This document shows positions 42,094 through 50,405 of a stretch of DNA of 64,000 nucleotides, one piece after another. The notes under the pieces are model-generated. The model saw nothing but the letters and a program-made list of their open reading frames with translations. It did not search any database and was not told the DNA's origin. The stretch comes from JADJPO01 sp963750395. GTDB taxonomy: Bacteria > Actinomycetota > Actinomycetes > Actinomycetales > Kineosporiaceae. The translations under genes and the position numbers were made by a program. Every line of letters begins with the position of its first letter. Position 1 is the stretch's first letter. Where the stretch lies: positions 310,001 to 374,000 of the forward strand of contig CAVVQM010000010.1 in NCBI GenBank assembly GCA_963750395.1. Reading direction: 5' to 3'.

Positions 42094-42879
42094 TCAGGCC
42101 CGAAGCGTCCAGGTGCGCATCGACCGGGCCACCTCGACCGGGCCGGAGTAGACCTGGCGGGCCTCGGCCGCGATCACCTCGGGCTCGGTCCAGGCCGGGT
42201 AGTGGGTCAGCACGAGGCGGCGGGCGCCCGCCTGGGCCGCCACCTCGCCGGCCCGCCGTCCGGTCAGGTGCACTCCCCGCGCGCTCTCGCGGCCTTCGAC
42301 GAAGGAGGCCTCGGCCAGCAGCAGGTCGGACCCGGAGGCCAGTTCGACCAGTGCCGGGCAGGTGTCGGTGTCCCCGCTGTAGGCCAGCACCGCGCCGTCC
42401 GCCTCGACGCGGATCCCGTAGGCGGTGACCGGATGGTTGACCCGGCGCGCCGTGACCGTGAGCGGGCCGATCTGCACGGGTTCACCCTCGACCCACGGCC
42501 GCACGTCGTAGGCCTTGGCCAGGGAGCCCTCCTCGTGCTCGCCGTAGGCGCGCTCCAGACGGGCGAAGGTGTTCTCCGGCCCGTGGATCAGCAACCGATC
42601 GGGCCGGGGCCCCCGAGGATCGTAGGTGAGGGCGACGTAGAGGCCGCACAGGTCCAGGAAGTGATCGGGGTGCAGGTGGGACAGCAGCACGGCGTCGATG
42701 TCGTGCAGCCGCGCCTCGGGGCCCAGCAGGGACTGCACCGGTCCCAGCGATCCGTTGCCCAGGTCGAGCATCACCCGCCAGTGGCGGCCCTCGGCGTCGT
42801 CGGCCTCGACCAGATACGCCGACGCGGGCGAGGTCGGCGACGGGAACGAGCCCGCACACCCGACAACGGTCAATTGCAC
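42094..42879 (-). CDS. MBL-fold metallo-hydrolase (cyclic-nucleotide phosphodiesterase/RNase Z-like)
   Basis: A 261-residue metallo-beta-lactamase-fold protein. Metal-binding motifs are LLSHLHPDHFLD (HxHxDH), YSGDTDTC and LTHYPAW. It is related to the RNase Z/phosphodiesterase branch, and the gene keeps the actinobacterial order with rph and rdgB. The start is the GTG at 42879 (VQLTVVGCAGSFP), chosen by the usual N-terminus. TACGCT ends six bases before it. Confidence 0.92.
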   Translation of the reverse strand: MQLTVVGCAGSFPSPTSPASAYLVEADDAEGRHWRVMLDLGNGSLGPVQSLLGPEARLHDIDAVLLSHLHPDHFLDLCGLYVALTYDPRGPRPDRLLIHGPENTFARLERAYGEHEEGSLAKAYDVRPWVEGEPVQIGPLTVTARRVNHPVTAYGIRVEADGAVLAYSGDTDTCPALVELASGSDLLLAEASFVEGRESARGVHLTGRRAGEVAAQAGARRLVLTHYPAWTEPEVIAAEARQVYSGPVEVARSMRTWTLRA

Positions 42880-42885
42880 GCCCTG

Positions 42886-42891
42886 AGCGTA
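42886..42891 (-). promoter_or_regulatory. -10 box of a leaderless promoter for the MBL-fold gene
   Basis: TACGCT on the minus strand, six bases before the GTG at 42879. Confidence 0.5.
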
Positions 42892-42926
42892 CGCGCTCGA
42901 CCCGCCCCGGCCCGGGAGGCAGCCGT

Positions 42927-43544
42927 TCAGCCTGCGGCCTCCACCAGCGAAGCCTGCCACCCGGTGATCGCCTCGTAGACGGCGGCCAGCCGAAACCAGT
43001 GCTCCTCGGCCGGGTCAGGCTCGGCGGCCTCGGCCAGCCACAACCGTTCGTGCAGCGACTCGGCGTCCTCGTCGGTCCGTATGCCGAGACGTTCGGCCAG
43101 GACCAGACGCAGATCCGTCAGAGCCTTGAGCAGCGCGGTGACCTCTGCCCTGGTGAGTTCGAGGGGGTCCGGACGACGCAACGCCGCCGCCCCGACGCCC
43201 AGCGCCTCACACTTGCGGGCCCGCAGGGAGTGCTCGGTCAGTCGCCGGAAACTCTGGGCGATCTCGGGATCGCTGCGGCTGCCGTCGGGCAGCAACCGGG
43301 CGACGGCCGGATCGCTCGGGGGCTCGGCGACGAGCGACGCCTCGAGGGCGGACCACAGGTCCGACGCTCCGGCCTCATCCACGACACCCGCAGAGCCCGG
43401 TTCGACGGTCTCGTCCTCGAGCATCGCGGCGACCTCGTCGAGCAACTGGGCGACCAGCAGCCTCTCCGACGCATCGAGGTTGACCGCCACCCGGCCCGCG
43501 CCGCCCCGGCGCGATCTGAACGGCGCATGCCGGCGCAGACCCAT
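42927..43544 (-). CDS. DUF2017 protein
   Basis: A 205-residue DUF2017 protein, mostly helical, with LDASERLLVAQLLDEVAAML near the start and VYEAITGWQASLVE at the end. Its ATG overlaps the clpS stop (ATGA). The clpS-DUF2017 pair is conserved in actinobacteria, but the function of DUF2017 is unknown; a role in regulated proteolysis is a guess from context. Confidence 0.9.
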   Translation of the reverse strand: MGLRRHAPFRSRRGGAGRVAVNLDASERLLVAQLLDEVAAMLEDETVEPGSAGVVDEAGASDLWSALEASLVAEPPSDPAVARLLPDGSRSDPEIAQSFRRLTEHSLRARKCEALGVGAAALRRPDPLELTRAEVTALLKALTDLRLVLAERLGIRTDEDAESLHERLWLAEAAEPDPAEEHWFRLAAVYEAITGWQASLVEAAG

Positions 43545-43834
43545 CACTCGTCCTTCTGGAAGGTCGCCCAGAGCCCGTACTCGTGCATCGCCGCGGTGTC
43601 CCGCTCCATCTCCTCGCGGTCCCCGTTCGAGACGACTGCCCGGCCCTTGGTGTGCACGTCCATCATCAGTTCCGTGGCCTTGGCCTTGGAGTAGCCGAAG
43701 TAGGTTTGGAACACATGGGAGACGTACGACATCAGGTTCACGGGGTCGTTCCAGACGATCGTCACCCACGGTTGGTCGGGGCGGGCGATGGAGTCGACCT
43801 CCGGCTGCTCCAGCTCAACGGGCGCGACGGACAC
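43544..43834 (-). CDS. clpS: ATP-dependent Clp protease adaptor ClpS
   Basis: A 96-residue adaptor that delivers N-end-rule substrates to ClpAP/ClpCP. Family residues are visible in WVTIVWNDPVNLMSYVSHVF and MMDVHTKGRAVV. The GTG at 43834 is preceded by TACATT with a six-base gap. That gap is itself GGAGGG, too close to the start to be a normal ribosome site. It is translationally coupled to DUF2017. Confidence 0.94.
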   Translation of the reverse strand: MSVAPVELEQPEVDSIARPDQPWVTIVWNDPVNLMSYVSHVFQTYFGYSKAKATELMMDVHTKGRAVVSNGDREEMERDTAAMHEYGLWATFQKDE

Positions 43835-43840
43835 CCCTCC

Positions 43841-43846
43841 AATGTA
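43841..43846 (-). promoter_or_regulatory. -10 box of a leaderless promoter for clpS
   Basis: TACATT on the minus strand, six bases before the GTG at 43834. Confidence 0.5.
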
Positions 43847-43916
43847 GGCGCAGTGCGCACCGGACACCGATCCGGTCCAATGTCGGTACCCGCATGGACA
43901 GATCCCGGGAGGGCAC

Positions 43917-45212
43917 ATGACCAGCACGGCCCTGCTCACCGACCGCTACGAGCTCACCATGCTGCAGGCCGCTCTGCGCAGCGGAGCCGCCCGGCGAAGA
44001 TGCGTGTTCGAGGTCTTCGGCCGCAGGCTGCCCGACGGGCGGCGCTACGGGGTGGTCGCAGGCACCGGCCGGGTGCTCCAGGCGATCCGCGACTTCCATT
44101 TCGACGAGGGTGAACTCGCAGCCCTGGAACGGGATCGGGTGGTGGACGCCCCGACGCTGCGATGGCTGGCCGACTACTCCTTCGACGGCGACCTCTGGGG
44201 GTACGGCGAGGGCGAGACCTACTTCCCGGGATCACCCCTGCTGGTCATGGAGGCCGACTTCGCCCACGGGGTCGTCCTGGAGACCGTGGTGCTGTCGATC
44301 CTCAACCACGACAGCGCCGTCGCCTCGGCGGCGAGCCGGATGACCTGCGCCGCGGGCGAGCGGCCCTGCCTGGAGATGGGATCACGGCGCACCCACGAGC
44401 AGGCCGCCGTGGCCGCGGCGCGCGCCGCCTACATCGCCGGGTTCAGCGCGACCAGCAACCTCGAGGCCGGACGGCGCTACGGCCTACCGACGATCGGCAC
44501 CGCCGCGCATTCCTTCACGCTGCTGCACGACGACGAGCCGAGCGCCTTCGCGGCGCAGGTGGCCAGCCTGGGGCCGGACACCACTCTCCTGGTCGACACC
44601 TACGACGTGACGGCAGGGGTGCGGGCCGCGGTGGACGCCGCGGGCACGTCACTCGGCGCGGTTCGACTGGACTCGGGCGACCTGCTCGACCAGGCCTTCG
44701 CGGTCCGGGCGCAGCTGGACTCCCTCGGCGCCCGGGAGACGAGGATCGTGGTCACCAGCGACCTCGACGAGTTCGCGATCGCCGCACTGGCCGCCGCGCC
44801 GGTCGACGCCTACGGGGTCGGCACCGCACTGGTGACCGGCTCGGGGGCACCGGCCGCCGGACTGGTCTACAAGCTCGTGGCCCGGCAGGGCCTCGACGGG
44901 GACATGGTGGGGGTGGCCAAGGCCAGCAAGGACAAGACCAGTGTCGGCGGGCGCAAGTGGTCGCTGCGCCGGCTGACCGGCGGCGTCGCCGAGAGCGAGG
45001 TGGTCGGGATCGGGAGACGTCCCGTCGACGACGGCGACGACCGGGAACTGTTGAGACCCCTGGTGATCGGTGGTGAGATCGTGGGCGCGGAACCGCTCGA
45101 CGACGCGCGGACCCGGCACACGGCGTCCCTGGCCGAGCTGCCCGCGACCGCGCATCAGCTGTCGCGCGGGGTACCGGTGATCCCCACCGTGATGACGCAG
45201 GAGGAACGATGA
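43917..45212 (+). CDS. pncB: nicotinate phosphoribosyltransferase
   Basis: A 431-residue enzyme of NAD salvage that makes nicotinate mononucleotide. It has LLTDRYELTMLQAALRSG at the N-terminus, EMGSRRTHEQAAVAAARAAY, the histidine region GTAAHSFTLLHDD, and RLDSGDLLDQA. The ATG follows a GGGAGGG ribosome site and its stop overlaps pncA. It is divergent from clpS. Confidence 0.95.
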   Translation: MTSTALLTDRYELTMLQAALRSGAARRRCVFEVFGRRLPDGRRYGVVAGTGRVLQAIRDFHFDEGELAALERDRVVDAPTLRWLADYSFDGDLWGYGEGETYFPGSPLLVMEADFAHGVVLETVVLSILNHDSAVASAASRMTCAAGERPCLEMGSRRTHEQAAVAAARAAYIAGFSATSNLEAGRRYGLPTIGTAAHSFTLLHDDEPSAFAAQVASLGPDTTLLVDTYDVTAGVRAAVDAAGTSLGAVRLDSGDLLDQAFAVRAQLDSLGARETRIVVTSDLDEFAIAALAAAPVDAYGVGTALVTGSGAPAAGLVYKLVARQGLDGDMVGVAKASKDKTSVGGRKWSLRRLTGGVAESEVVGIGRRPVDDGDDRELLRPLVIGGEIVGAEPLDDARTRHTASLAELPATAHQLSRGVPVIPTVMTQEER

Positions 45213-45859
45213 CCAGCACACCCACCGATTCCGGCCGGGCCCTGATCGTGGTCGACGTGCAGAACGACTTCTGCGAGGGCGGGTCGCTGGCCGTCGCCGG
45301 CGGTGACGAGGTCGCGGATCGGATCGCGAAATACCTCGCGGAGCAACGGGGCACCTATGCCGTGGTGGCCGGTACCCGGGACTGGCACGTGGACCCCGGA
45401 CACCACTTCGCGGACGGCGCCGAGGCGCCCGACTTCGTGACCACGTGGCCCCGGCACTGCGTGGTGGGTACCGATGGAGCGCAGAGCCACCCGGCGCTCG
45501 AGGCCGCGATCACCGACGGACTGATCCAGGCCTGGTTCCACAAGGGCGCCCACGCCGCGGCCTACTCCGGTTTCGAGGGCGAGCTGGCCGGAGCCGCTCC
45601 CGGCGGCGAGGTGGGCCTGGCGGACTGGCTGCGGCAGAACGGGATCAGCGAGGTCGACGTGGTGGGGATCGCCACCGACCACTGCGTGCGGGCGACGGCC
45701 GTGGACGCCGCGCGCGAACGGTTCGCGACGCGGGTGCTGCTCGATCTGACCGCCGGCGTCGCGGCGCCGACCACCCGGTCGGCGCTGACCGAGATGTCCG
45801 ACGCCGGGATCACGCTGCTGGGCGAGCCGCTGGTGCCGCAGCCGCAGGCCGAGGACTAG
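45209..45859 (+). CDS. pncA: nicotinamidase
   Basis: A 216-residue isochorismatase-fold amidase that converts nicotinamide to nicotinate, the substrate of the upstream pncB. The catalytic triad is visible as Asp in VVDVQNDF, Lys in FHKGAH and Cys in ATDHCVRAT; metal ligands are in TRDWHVDPGHHF. The ATG overlaps the pncB stop (ATGA). Confidence 0.95.
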   Translation: MTSTPTDSGRALIVVDVQNDFCEGGSLAVAGGDEVADRIAKYLAEQRGTYAVVAGTRDWHVDPGHHFADGAEAPDFVTTWPRHCVVGTDGAQSHPALEAAITDGLIQAWFHKGAHAAAYSGFEGELAGAAPGGEVGLADWLRQNGISEVDVVGIATDHCVRATAVDAARERFATRVLLDLTAGVAAPTTRSALTEMSDAGITLLGEPLVPQPQAED

Positions 45860-45862
45860 GTT
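45857..45862 (+). promoter_or_regulatory. -10 box of a leaderless promoter for the YbaK-like gene
   Basis: TAGGTT, six bases before the ATG at 45869; its first three bases are the pncA stop codon. Confidence 0.5.
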
Positions 45863-45868
45863 CGCCGC

Positions 45869-46405
45869 ATGGCCTCTGCGCGTGGACACCTCGAGTGGCT
45901 GCCGGCGGCGGACCACCCCCGGCTGCTCGCGGAACCGGTCGGCGCGGCCGTCGGCGCCATCCCGAGCGCCCTGGTCGCGGCCATCGACGCCGCGCTGGCG
46001 GACACCGCGGCCTTCTGCCAGGCCTATGACGTCGCGCCCGAGGCCAGCGCCAACTGCGTGATCGTCGCGGCCAAGCGGGCGGGTCAGATCGCCCATGCGG
46101 CGGTCCTGGTGCTCGCCACCGATCGGGCGGACGTCAACGGCGTCGTCCGACGCCACCTCGGTGCCCGCAGGATCTCCTTCGCCCCGCAGCAGGAGGCCGT
46201 CCAGCTGACCGACATGGAGTTCGGCGGGATCACCCCGATCGGGCTTCCCACCGGGTGGCCGATCCTCGTCGACGAGGCGGTGGCCCAGGCCGGCGAGGTC
46301 GTCATCGGCAGTGGCCTGCGCCGCAGCAAGCTCCTGGTGAGCGGCCCCGACCTGGTGACGCTGCCGGACGCCGTTCCGGTGGCACTCGCCCAGCCGAGGC
46401 AGTGA
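45869..46405 (+). CDS. YbaK/EbsC-family aminoacyl-tRNA deacylase
   Basis: A 178-residue editing-domain protein. The catalytic region is SANCVIVAAKRAG, with GITPIGLPTGWPILVD further on. The family hydrolyses mischarged tRNAs such as Cys-tRNA(Pro). It lies 9 bases after pncA but has its own TAGGTT box, so it may also be transcribed alone. It converges on the marR gene with 10 bases between stops. Confidence 0.9.
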   Translation: MASARGHLEWLPAADHPRLLAEPVGAAVGAIPSALVAAIDAALADTAAFCQAYDVAPEASANCVIVAAKRAGQIAHAAVLVLATDRADVNGVVRRHLGARRISFAPQQEAVQLTDMEFGGITPIGLPTGWPILVDEAVAQAGEVVIGSGLRRSKLLVSGPDLVTLPDAVPVALAQPRQ

Positions 46406-46415
46406 CCGCGGAGGA

Positions 46416-46922
46416 TCAGGCGAAATCGCCGGCGGCGTGACGCAACTCGGTCAGGACGGCGACCAGGCGCCCGACGCCGTCCGCGTCCAGACCAGGCTCA
46501 CTGAACACCTTCGCGTTGAGATCCTCGGTGGCGGCCCGAGCGAGCGCCCGGCCGGCCTCGGTGATCTCGGCGAGGGTCGCCCGGCGGTCGTTCGGATGTG
46601 GCACCCGCTCGACCAGACCGGCGGCGCTCAGCCGGTCGACGACGTTGGTGACGCTGGCGGGGTGCACCTGCAGGCGCTCCCCGAGGCGGGCCAGGGGCAA
46701 TGCCCCGGACCGGGTGAAGGAGAGCAGCATCAGCATCTCGTATCGGGCGAAGGTCAGACCGTGGGGACGCAGCACCTCCTCGACGCGGGCCAGGACGATC
46801 TGCTGGGCCCGCATCAGTGAGGTGACCGCGGCCATGCCGGGGGCGGCCTCGGCCCACCCGGAGCGCTCCCAGTGCCGGCGGGCCTGCTCGACGGGATCGA
46901 AGGGCAACGGTCCTCTACTCAC
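46416..46922 (-). CDS. MarR-family transcriptional regulator
   Basis: A 168-residue MarR protein with a winged HTH (RLGERLQVHPASVTNVVDRL, then VPHPNDRRATLAEIT). It begins with GTG 12 bases after the icmF stop and is probably cotranscribed with it. The AT-rich palindrome in front of icmF (50288-50326) is the natural candidate for its operator, giving a self-controlled mutase operon. The ligand may be an acyl-CoA or a related acid. Confidence 0.92.
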   Translation of the reverse strand: MSRGPLPFDPVEQARRHWERSGWAEAAPGMAAVTSLMRAQQIVLARVEEVLRPHGLTFARYEMLMLLSFTRSGALPLARLGERLQVHPASVTNVVDRLSAAGLVERVPHPNDRRATLAEITEAGRALARAATEDLNAKVFSEPGLDADGVGRLVAVLTELRHAAGDFA

Positions 46923-46934
46923 GGCGGCCCCCGT

Positions 46935-49900
46935 TCACATCGCCCTGCGGTACTGACCGCCGACCTCGAAGAACGCCTCGGTGATCTGACCCAGCGAGCA
47001 CACGCGAACGGCGTCCATGAGTTCGGCGAAGGTGTTGCCGCCGTCCGCGGCCACCCGCTTGAGCCGTTCGAGCGCGGCCGGGGCCTGCTCGGCGTGCCGC
47101 GCCTGGAAGTCGCGCAGGCGGGCCAGCTGTGACTGCTTCTCCTCCTCGGTGCCCCGGGCGAGGGCGAGCGAGCCCCCGGCCTCGCCGTTCGGCGGCGAGC
47201 CGGCCGGGGGCAGGAAGGTGTTGACGCCGACGATCGGCAGCGACCCGTCGTGCTTGCGCTGCTCGTAGAGCATCGACTCGTCCTGGATCCTGCCCCGCTG
47301 GTAGCCGGCCTCCATCGCCCCGAGGACGCCGCCGCGGTCGCTGATCCGCTCGAACTCGGCCAGGACCGCCTCCTCGACCAGATCGGTCAACTCCTCGGCC
47401 ACGTAGGAGCCCTGCAGCGGGTTCTCATTGGCGGCGAGCCCCCACTCGCCGTCGATGATCATCTGGATCGCCAGCGCCCGACGCACCGACGCCGCGGACG
47501 GCGTGGTCACGGCCTCGTCGTAGGCGTTGGTGTGCAACGAGTTCGCGTTGTCGTACACGGCGCACAGCGCCTGCAACGTGGTGCGGATGTCGTTGAACGC
47601 CATCTCCTGCGCGTGCAACGACCTACCGGAGGTCTGCACGTGGTACTTCAGCTTCTGCGAGCGCTCGTCGGCCCCGTAGCGATCGCGCATGGCCACCGCC
47701 CAGATCCGGCGCGCCACGCGGCCGAGCACGGTGTACTCGGCGTCCATCCCGTTGCTGAAGAAGAAGGACAGGTTGGGCGCGAAGTCGTCGATCGCCATCC
47801 CGCGGGCCAGGTAGCTCTCCACGTAGGTGAACGCGTTGGACAGGGTGAAGGCGAGCTGGCTGATCGGGTTCGCGCCCGCCTCGGCGATGTGATACCCGCT
47901 GATCGAGACCGAGTAGAAGTTCCGAACCCGGTTGGCGACGAAGTACTCCTGGACGTCGGCCATGCAGCGCAGCGAGAACTCGGTGGAGAAGATGCAGGTG
48001 TTCTGCCCCTGGTCCTCCTTGAGGATGTCGGCCTGCACCGTGCCGCGCACGGTGCTCAGCGTCCGCTGCCGGATGCCGTCCCACTCCGCCCGGTCGGGCT
48101 CGCGGCCGTGGGCCTGCGTGAACACCTCCACCTGCTGATCGATCGCGGCGTTGAGGAACATCGCCAGGATCGCCGGGGCGGGGCCGTTGATGGTCATCGA
48201 CACCGACGTGTTCGGCGCGCACAGGTCGAAACCGCGGTAGAGCTCGCGCACGTCGTCCACGGTCGCGATGGACACTCCCGAGGTGCCCACCTTGCCGTAG
48301 ACGTCGGGCCGGGACGCCGGATCGCGTCCGTAGAGGGTGACCGAGTCGAACGCGGTCGACAGCCGGACCGCGGGCTGACCGGCCGAGAGCAGGTGGAAGC
48401 GCCGGTTGGTCCGGAATGCGTCGCCCTCGCCGGCGAACATCCGAGCCGGGGCCTCACCCTCCCGCTTCACCGGGAACGCCCCGGCGGTGAACGGGAAGGA
48501 CCCGGGAACGTTCTCCTCGCGCAGGAAACGCACGAGATCTGCCTCGTCCTCGGTGCGCGGCACGGCGACCCTCGGCATCCTGGTGCCGGACAGGGTCGTG
48601 CGGTACAGGTCGGCGCGGACCGGCCTGCCTCGCACCATGTAGGTCAGCTCGTCGCCCTGGTAGGTGGCGCGGCGCGCCGGCCACTCCTCCAGCGCCGCCC
48701 GGGTCTGCTCGTCCAGCTCGCCGTCCGCCTGCGCGACAAGGGAATCCAGGGTCTCGGCGGCACCGGAGCCGTCCGATTCGATGCCCTGCACCACCGCCGC
48801 AGCGGTGCGCAGGTGCTGACGACGCCGGGCCGCCTCGCGCAGTTCCCCCGTCCGCTCGTGATAGCCGCGCACGGTGCCGGCGACCTCGGCCAGGTAGCGG
48901 ATGCGCTCGGCCGGGATCGGCCCGGTCAGCCCGGTCGGCTCCTTGGTCGCCTCGCCCGTCCCGACGCCTGCCAGCGGCTCGGACGGTGACGCCGGGGCCA
49001 GCCCGTGCTCGGCCAGCAACCCGCGCAGGTGGCGGTAGAGCGCGGTCACCCCGTCGTCGTTGAAACGGGCCGCGCTGGTGCCGAACACCGGCATGTCCTG
49101 CCAGGCGCGCGTGAACTCCTCGCGGTTGCGGATCAGTTGACGAGCCACCTCGCGCCGCGCATCGGCGCCGCTGCCGCCGCCGCGCCGCTCGAACTTGTTG
49201 ATCGCCACGACGTCCGCGACCTCCAGCATGGTGATCTTCTCCAACTGGGAGGGCGCCCCGTACTCCGGAGTCATCACGTACAGCGCGACGTCGACCAGGT
49301 CGGCGATCCGCGACTCCCCCTGACCGATACCCGGGGTCTCCACGATCACCAGGTCGTACCCGGCCCGGCAGGCCGCGATCATGTCGTCGAGGTGCTCCGG
49401 CAGGCCCGGACCGCGGGTGGCGAGCGAGCGCACGAAGGTGCGGTCCGGGTCGATGGCGTTCATCCGGATCCGGTCGCCGAGCAGCGCTCCACCGCCCCGT
49501 CGCCGCGTCGGATCGACCGCCAGGACGGCGATCCGCAGCTTGTCCTCGAGGTCGATCCTGAGCCGGCGGATCAGCTCGTCGGTCAACGAGCTCTTGCCCG
49601 AGCCGCCCGTGCCGGTGATGCCCAGCACGGGTGTGCGCCGGCTCGCGGCGGTCGCGCGGACGTCGGCCACCAGCGCGGCCGGGGCCCGCCCGTCCTCCAG
49701 GACCGTGATCGCCCGGGCCAGCGCCGGCTGCGAGGCGGCCAGGACCGCCTCGGGCTCCGGTGGCGCGGCGGCCAGATCGACGTCGCACTCGGCGACGATG
49801 GTGTTCACCATCGCGGGCAGTCCGAGACGCTGGCCGTCCTGGGGTCCGAAGATGCGCACCCCGATCCGGGCCAGCTCGGCGATCTCATCGGCCACGATCA

Positions 49901-50276
49901 CCCCACCGCCACCGCCGTAGACCCGCACATGTTCGGCGCCGGCGGCGTCCAGGCTCTCGCGCAGGTACGTGAAGTACTCGACGTGACCGCCCTGGTATGA
50001 GCTGATCGCCACCGCCTGCGCGTCCTCCTGGACGGCGGCGGCGACCACGTCGGCCACCGAGCGGTCGTGCCCGAGGTGAATCACCTCGCAGCCCTGGACG
50101 ACCAGGATCCGCCGCATGATGGTGATCGCGGCGTCGTGACCGTCGAAGAGACTGGCGGCCGTGACCACCCGCACCGGGTGGGCAGGGACATGCAGGGCTG
50201 GGTGGGTGGGAGCAAGCGCAGCCGGGTGGGCGGGAGCAAGCGGAGCTGGGCGAGACGGGCCGGTGGACCGGGGCAT
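46935..50276 (-). CDS. icmF: fused isobutyryl-CoA mutase (IcmF)
   Basis: A 1113-residue adenosylcobalamin enzyme. The N-terminal B12 domain has DGHDAAI with His47. The middle MeaI-like G-protein chaperone has Walker A GTGGSGKS (about 222-229). The C-terminal mutase TIM barrel has GTSGVSIATVDDV and SVSMTINGPAPAI. It interconverts isobutyryl- and n-butyryl-CoA, and some family members isomerise isovaleryl-CoA. A GGAGG ribosome site precedes the ATG. The first 34 residues hold an 8-residue repeat not expected in the family. It is cotranscribed with marR. It needs B12, as does the methyltransferase island. Confidence 0.95.
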   Translation of the reverse strand: MPRSTGPSRPAPLAPAHPAALAPTHPALHVPAHPVRVVTAASLFDGHDAAITIMRRILVVQGCEVIHLGHDRSVADVVAAAVQEDAQAVAISSYQGGHVEYFTYLRESLDAAGAEHVRVYGGGGGVIVADEIAELARIGVRIFGPQDGQRLGLPAMVNTIVAECDVDLAAAPPEPEAVLAASQPALARAITVLEDGRAPAALVADVRATAASRRTPVLGITGTGGSGKSSLTDELIRRLRIDLEDKLRIAVLAVDPTRRRGGGALLGDRIRMNAIDPDRTFVRSLATRGPGLPEHLDDMIAACRAGYDLVIVETPGIGQGESRIADLVDVALYVMTPEYGAPSQLEKITMLEVADVVAINKFERRGGGSGADARREVARQLIRNREEFTRAWQDMPVFGTSAARFNDDGVTALYRHLRGLLAEHGLAPASPSEPLAGVGTGEATKEPTGLTGPIPAERIRYLAEVAGTVRGYHERTGELREAARRRQHLRTAAAVVQGIESDGSGAAETLDSLVAQADGELDEQTRAALEEWPARRATYQGDELTYMVRGRPVRADLYRTTLSGTRMPRVAVPRTEDEADLVRFLREENVPGSFPFTAGAFPVKREGEAPARMFAGEGDAFRTNRRFHLLSAGQPAVRLSTAFDSVTLYGRDPASRPDVYGKVGTSGVSIATVDDVRELYRGFDLCAPNTSVSMTINGPAPAILAMFLNAAIDQQVEVFTQAHGREPDRAEWDGIRQRTLSTVRGTVQADILKEDQGQNTCIFSTEFSLRCMADVQEYFVANRVRNFYSVSISGYHIAEAGANPISQLAFTLSNAFTYVESYLARGMAIDDFAPNLSFFFSNGMDAEYTVLGRVARRIWAVAMRDRYGADERSQKLKYHVQTSGRSLHAQEMAFNDIRTTLQALCAVYDNANSLHTNAYDEAVTTPSAASVRRALAIQMIIDGEWGLAANENPLQGSYVAEELTDLVEEAVLAEFERISDRGGVLGAMEAGYQRGRIQDESMLYEQRKHDGSLPIVGVNTFLPPAGSPPNGEAGGSLALARGTEEEKQSQLARLRDFQARHAEQAPAALERLKRVAADGGNTFAELMDAVRVCSLGQITEAFFEVGGQYRRAM
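50172..50243 (-). repeat. 24-base tandem repeat inside icmF, three copies
   Basis: Three in-frame 24-base units encode PLAPAHPA, ALAPTHPA and LHVPAHPV. The last is the native N-terminal strand of IcmF; the first two look like duplicated copies that lengthen the N-terminus by 16 residues. Confidence 0.75.
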
Positions 50277-50287
50277 GGGGGACCTCC

Positions 50288-50326
50288 AATAACTATGACT
50301 TCATAGTATCTGTTGTCATAGTTATT
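50288..50326. promoter_or_regulatory. AT-rich MarR-type operator upstream of icmF
   Basis: AATAACTATGAC (50288-50299) is matched by its exact complement GTCATAGTTATT (50315-50326). The half-site ACTATGA occurs three times: forward at 50292-50298 and inverted at 50301-50307 and 50316-50322. On the minus strand TACTAT (50303-50308) could be the icmF -10 box. The AT content stands out sharply in this GC-rich region. Confidence 0.7.
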
Positions 50327-50405
50327 GCCCAGTGCGGACGGAGTCGGTCCGGGCGAGGATGCTGCTCGACGCCGCCCGGATCGCGCCGGGCGGTGTTGGG
50401 GCGAT

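Noticed and set aside
50277..50405. Cobalamin riboswitch before icmF
   Set aside because: Only about 60 bases lie between the ATG and the end of the palindromic region, and no B12-box-like sequence is seen; the space is filled by the operator.
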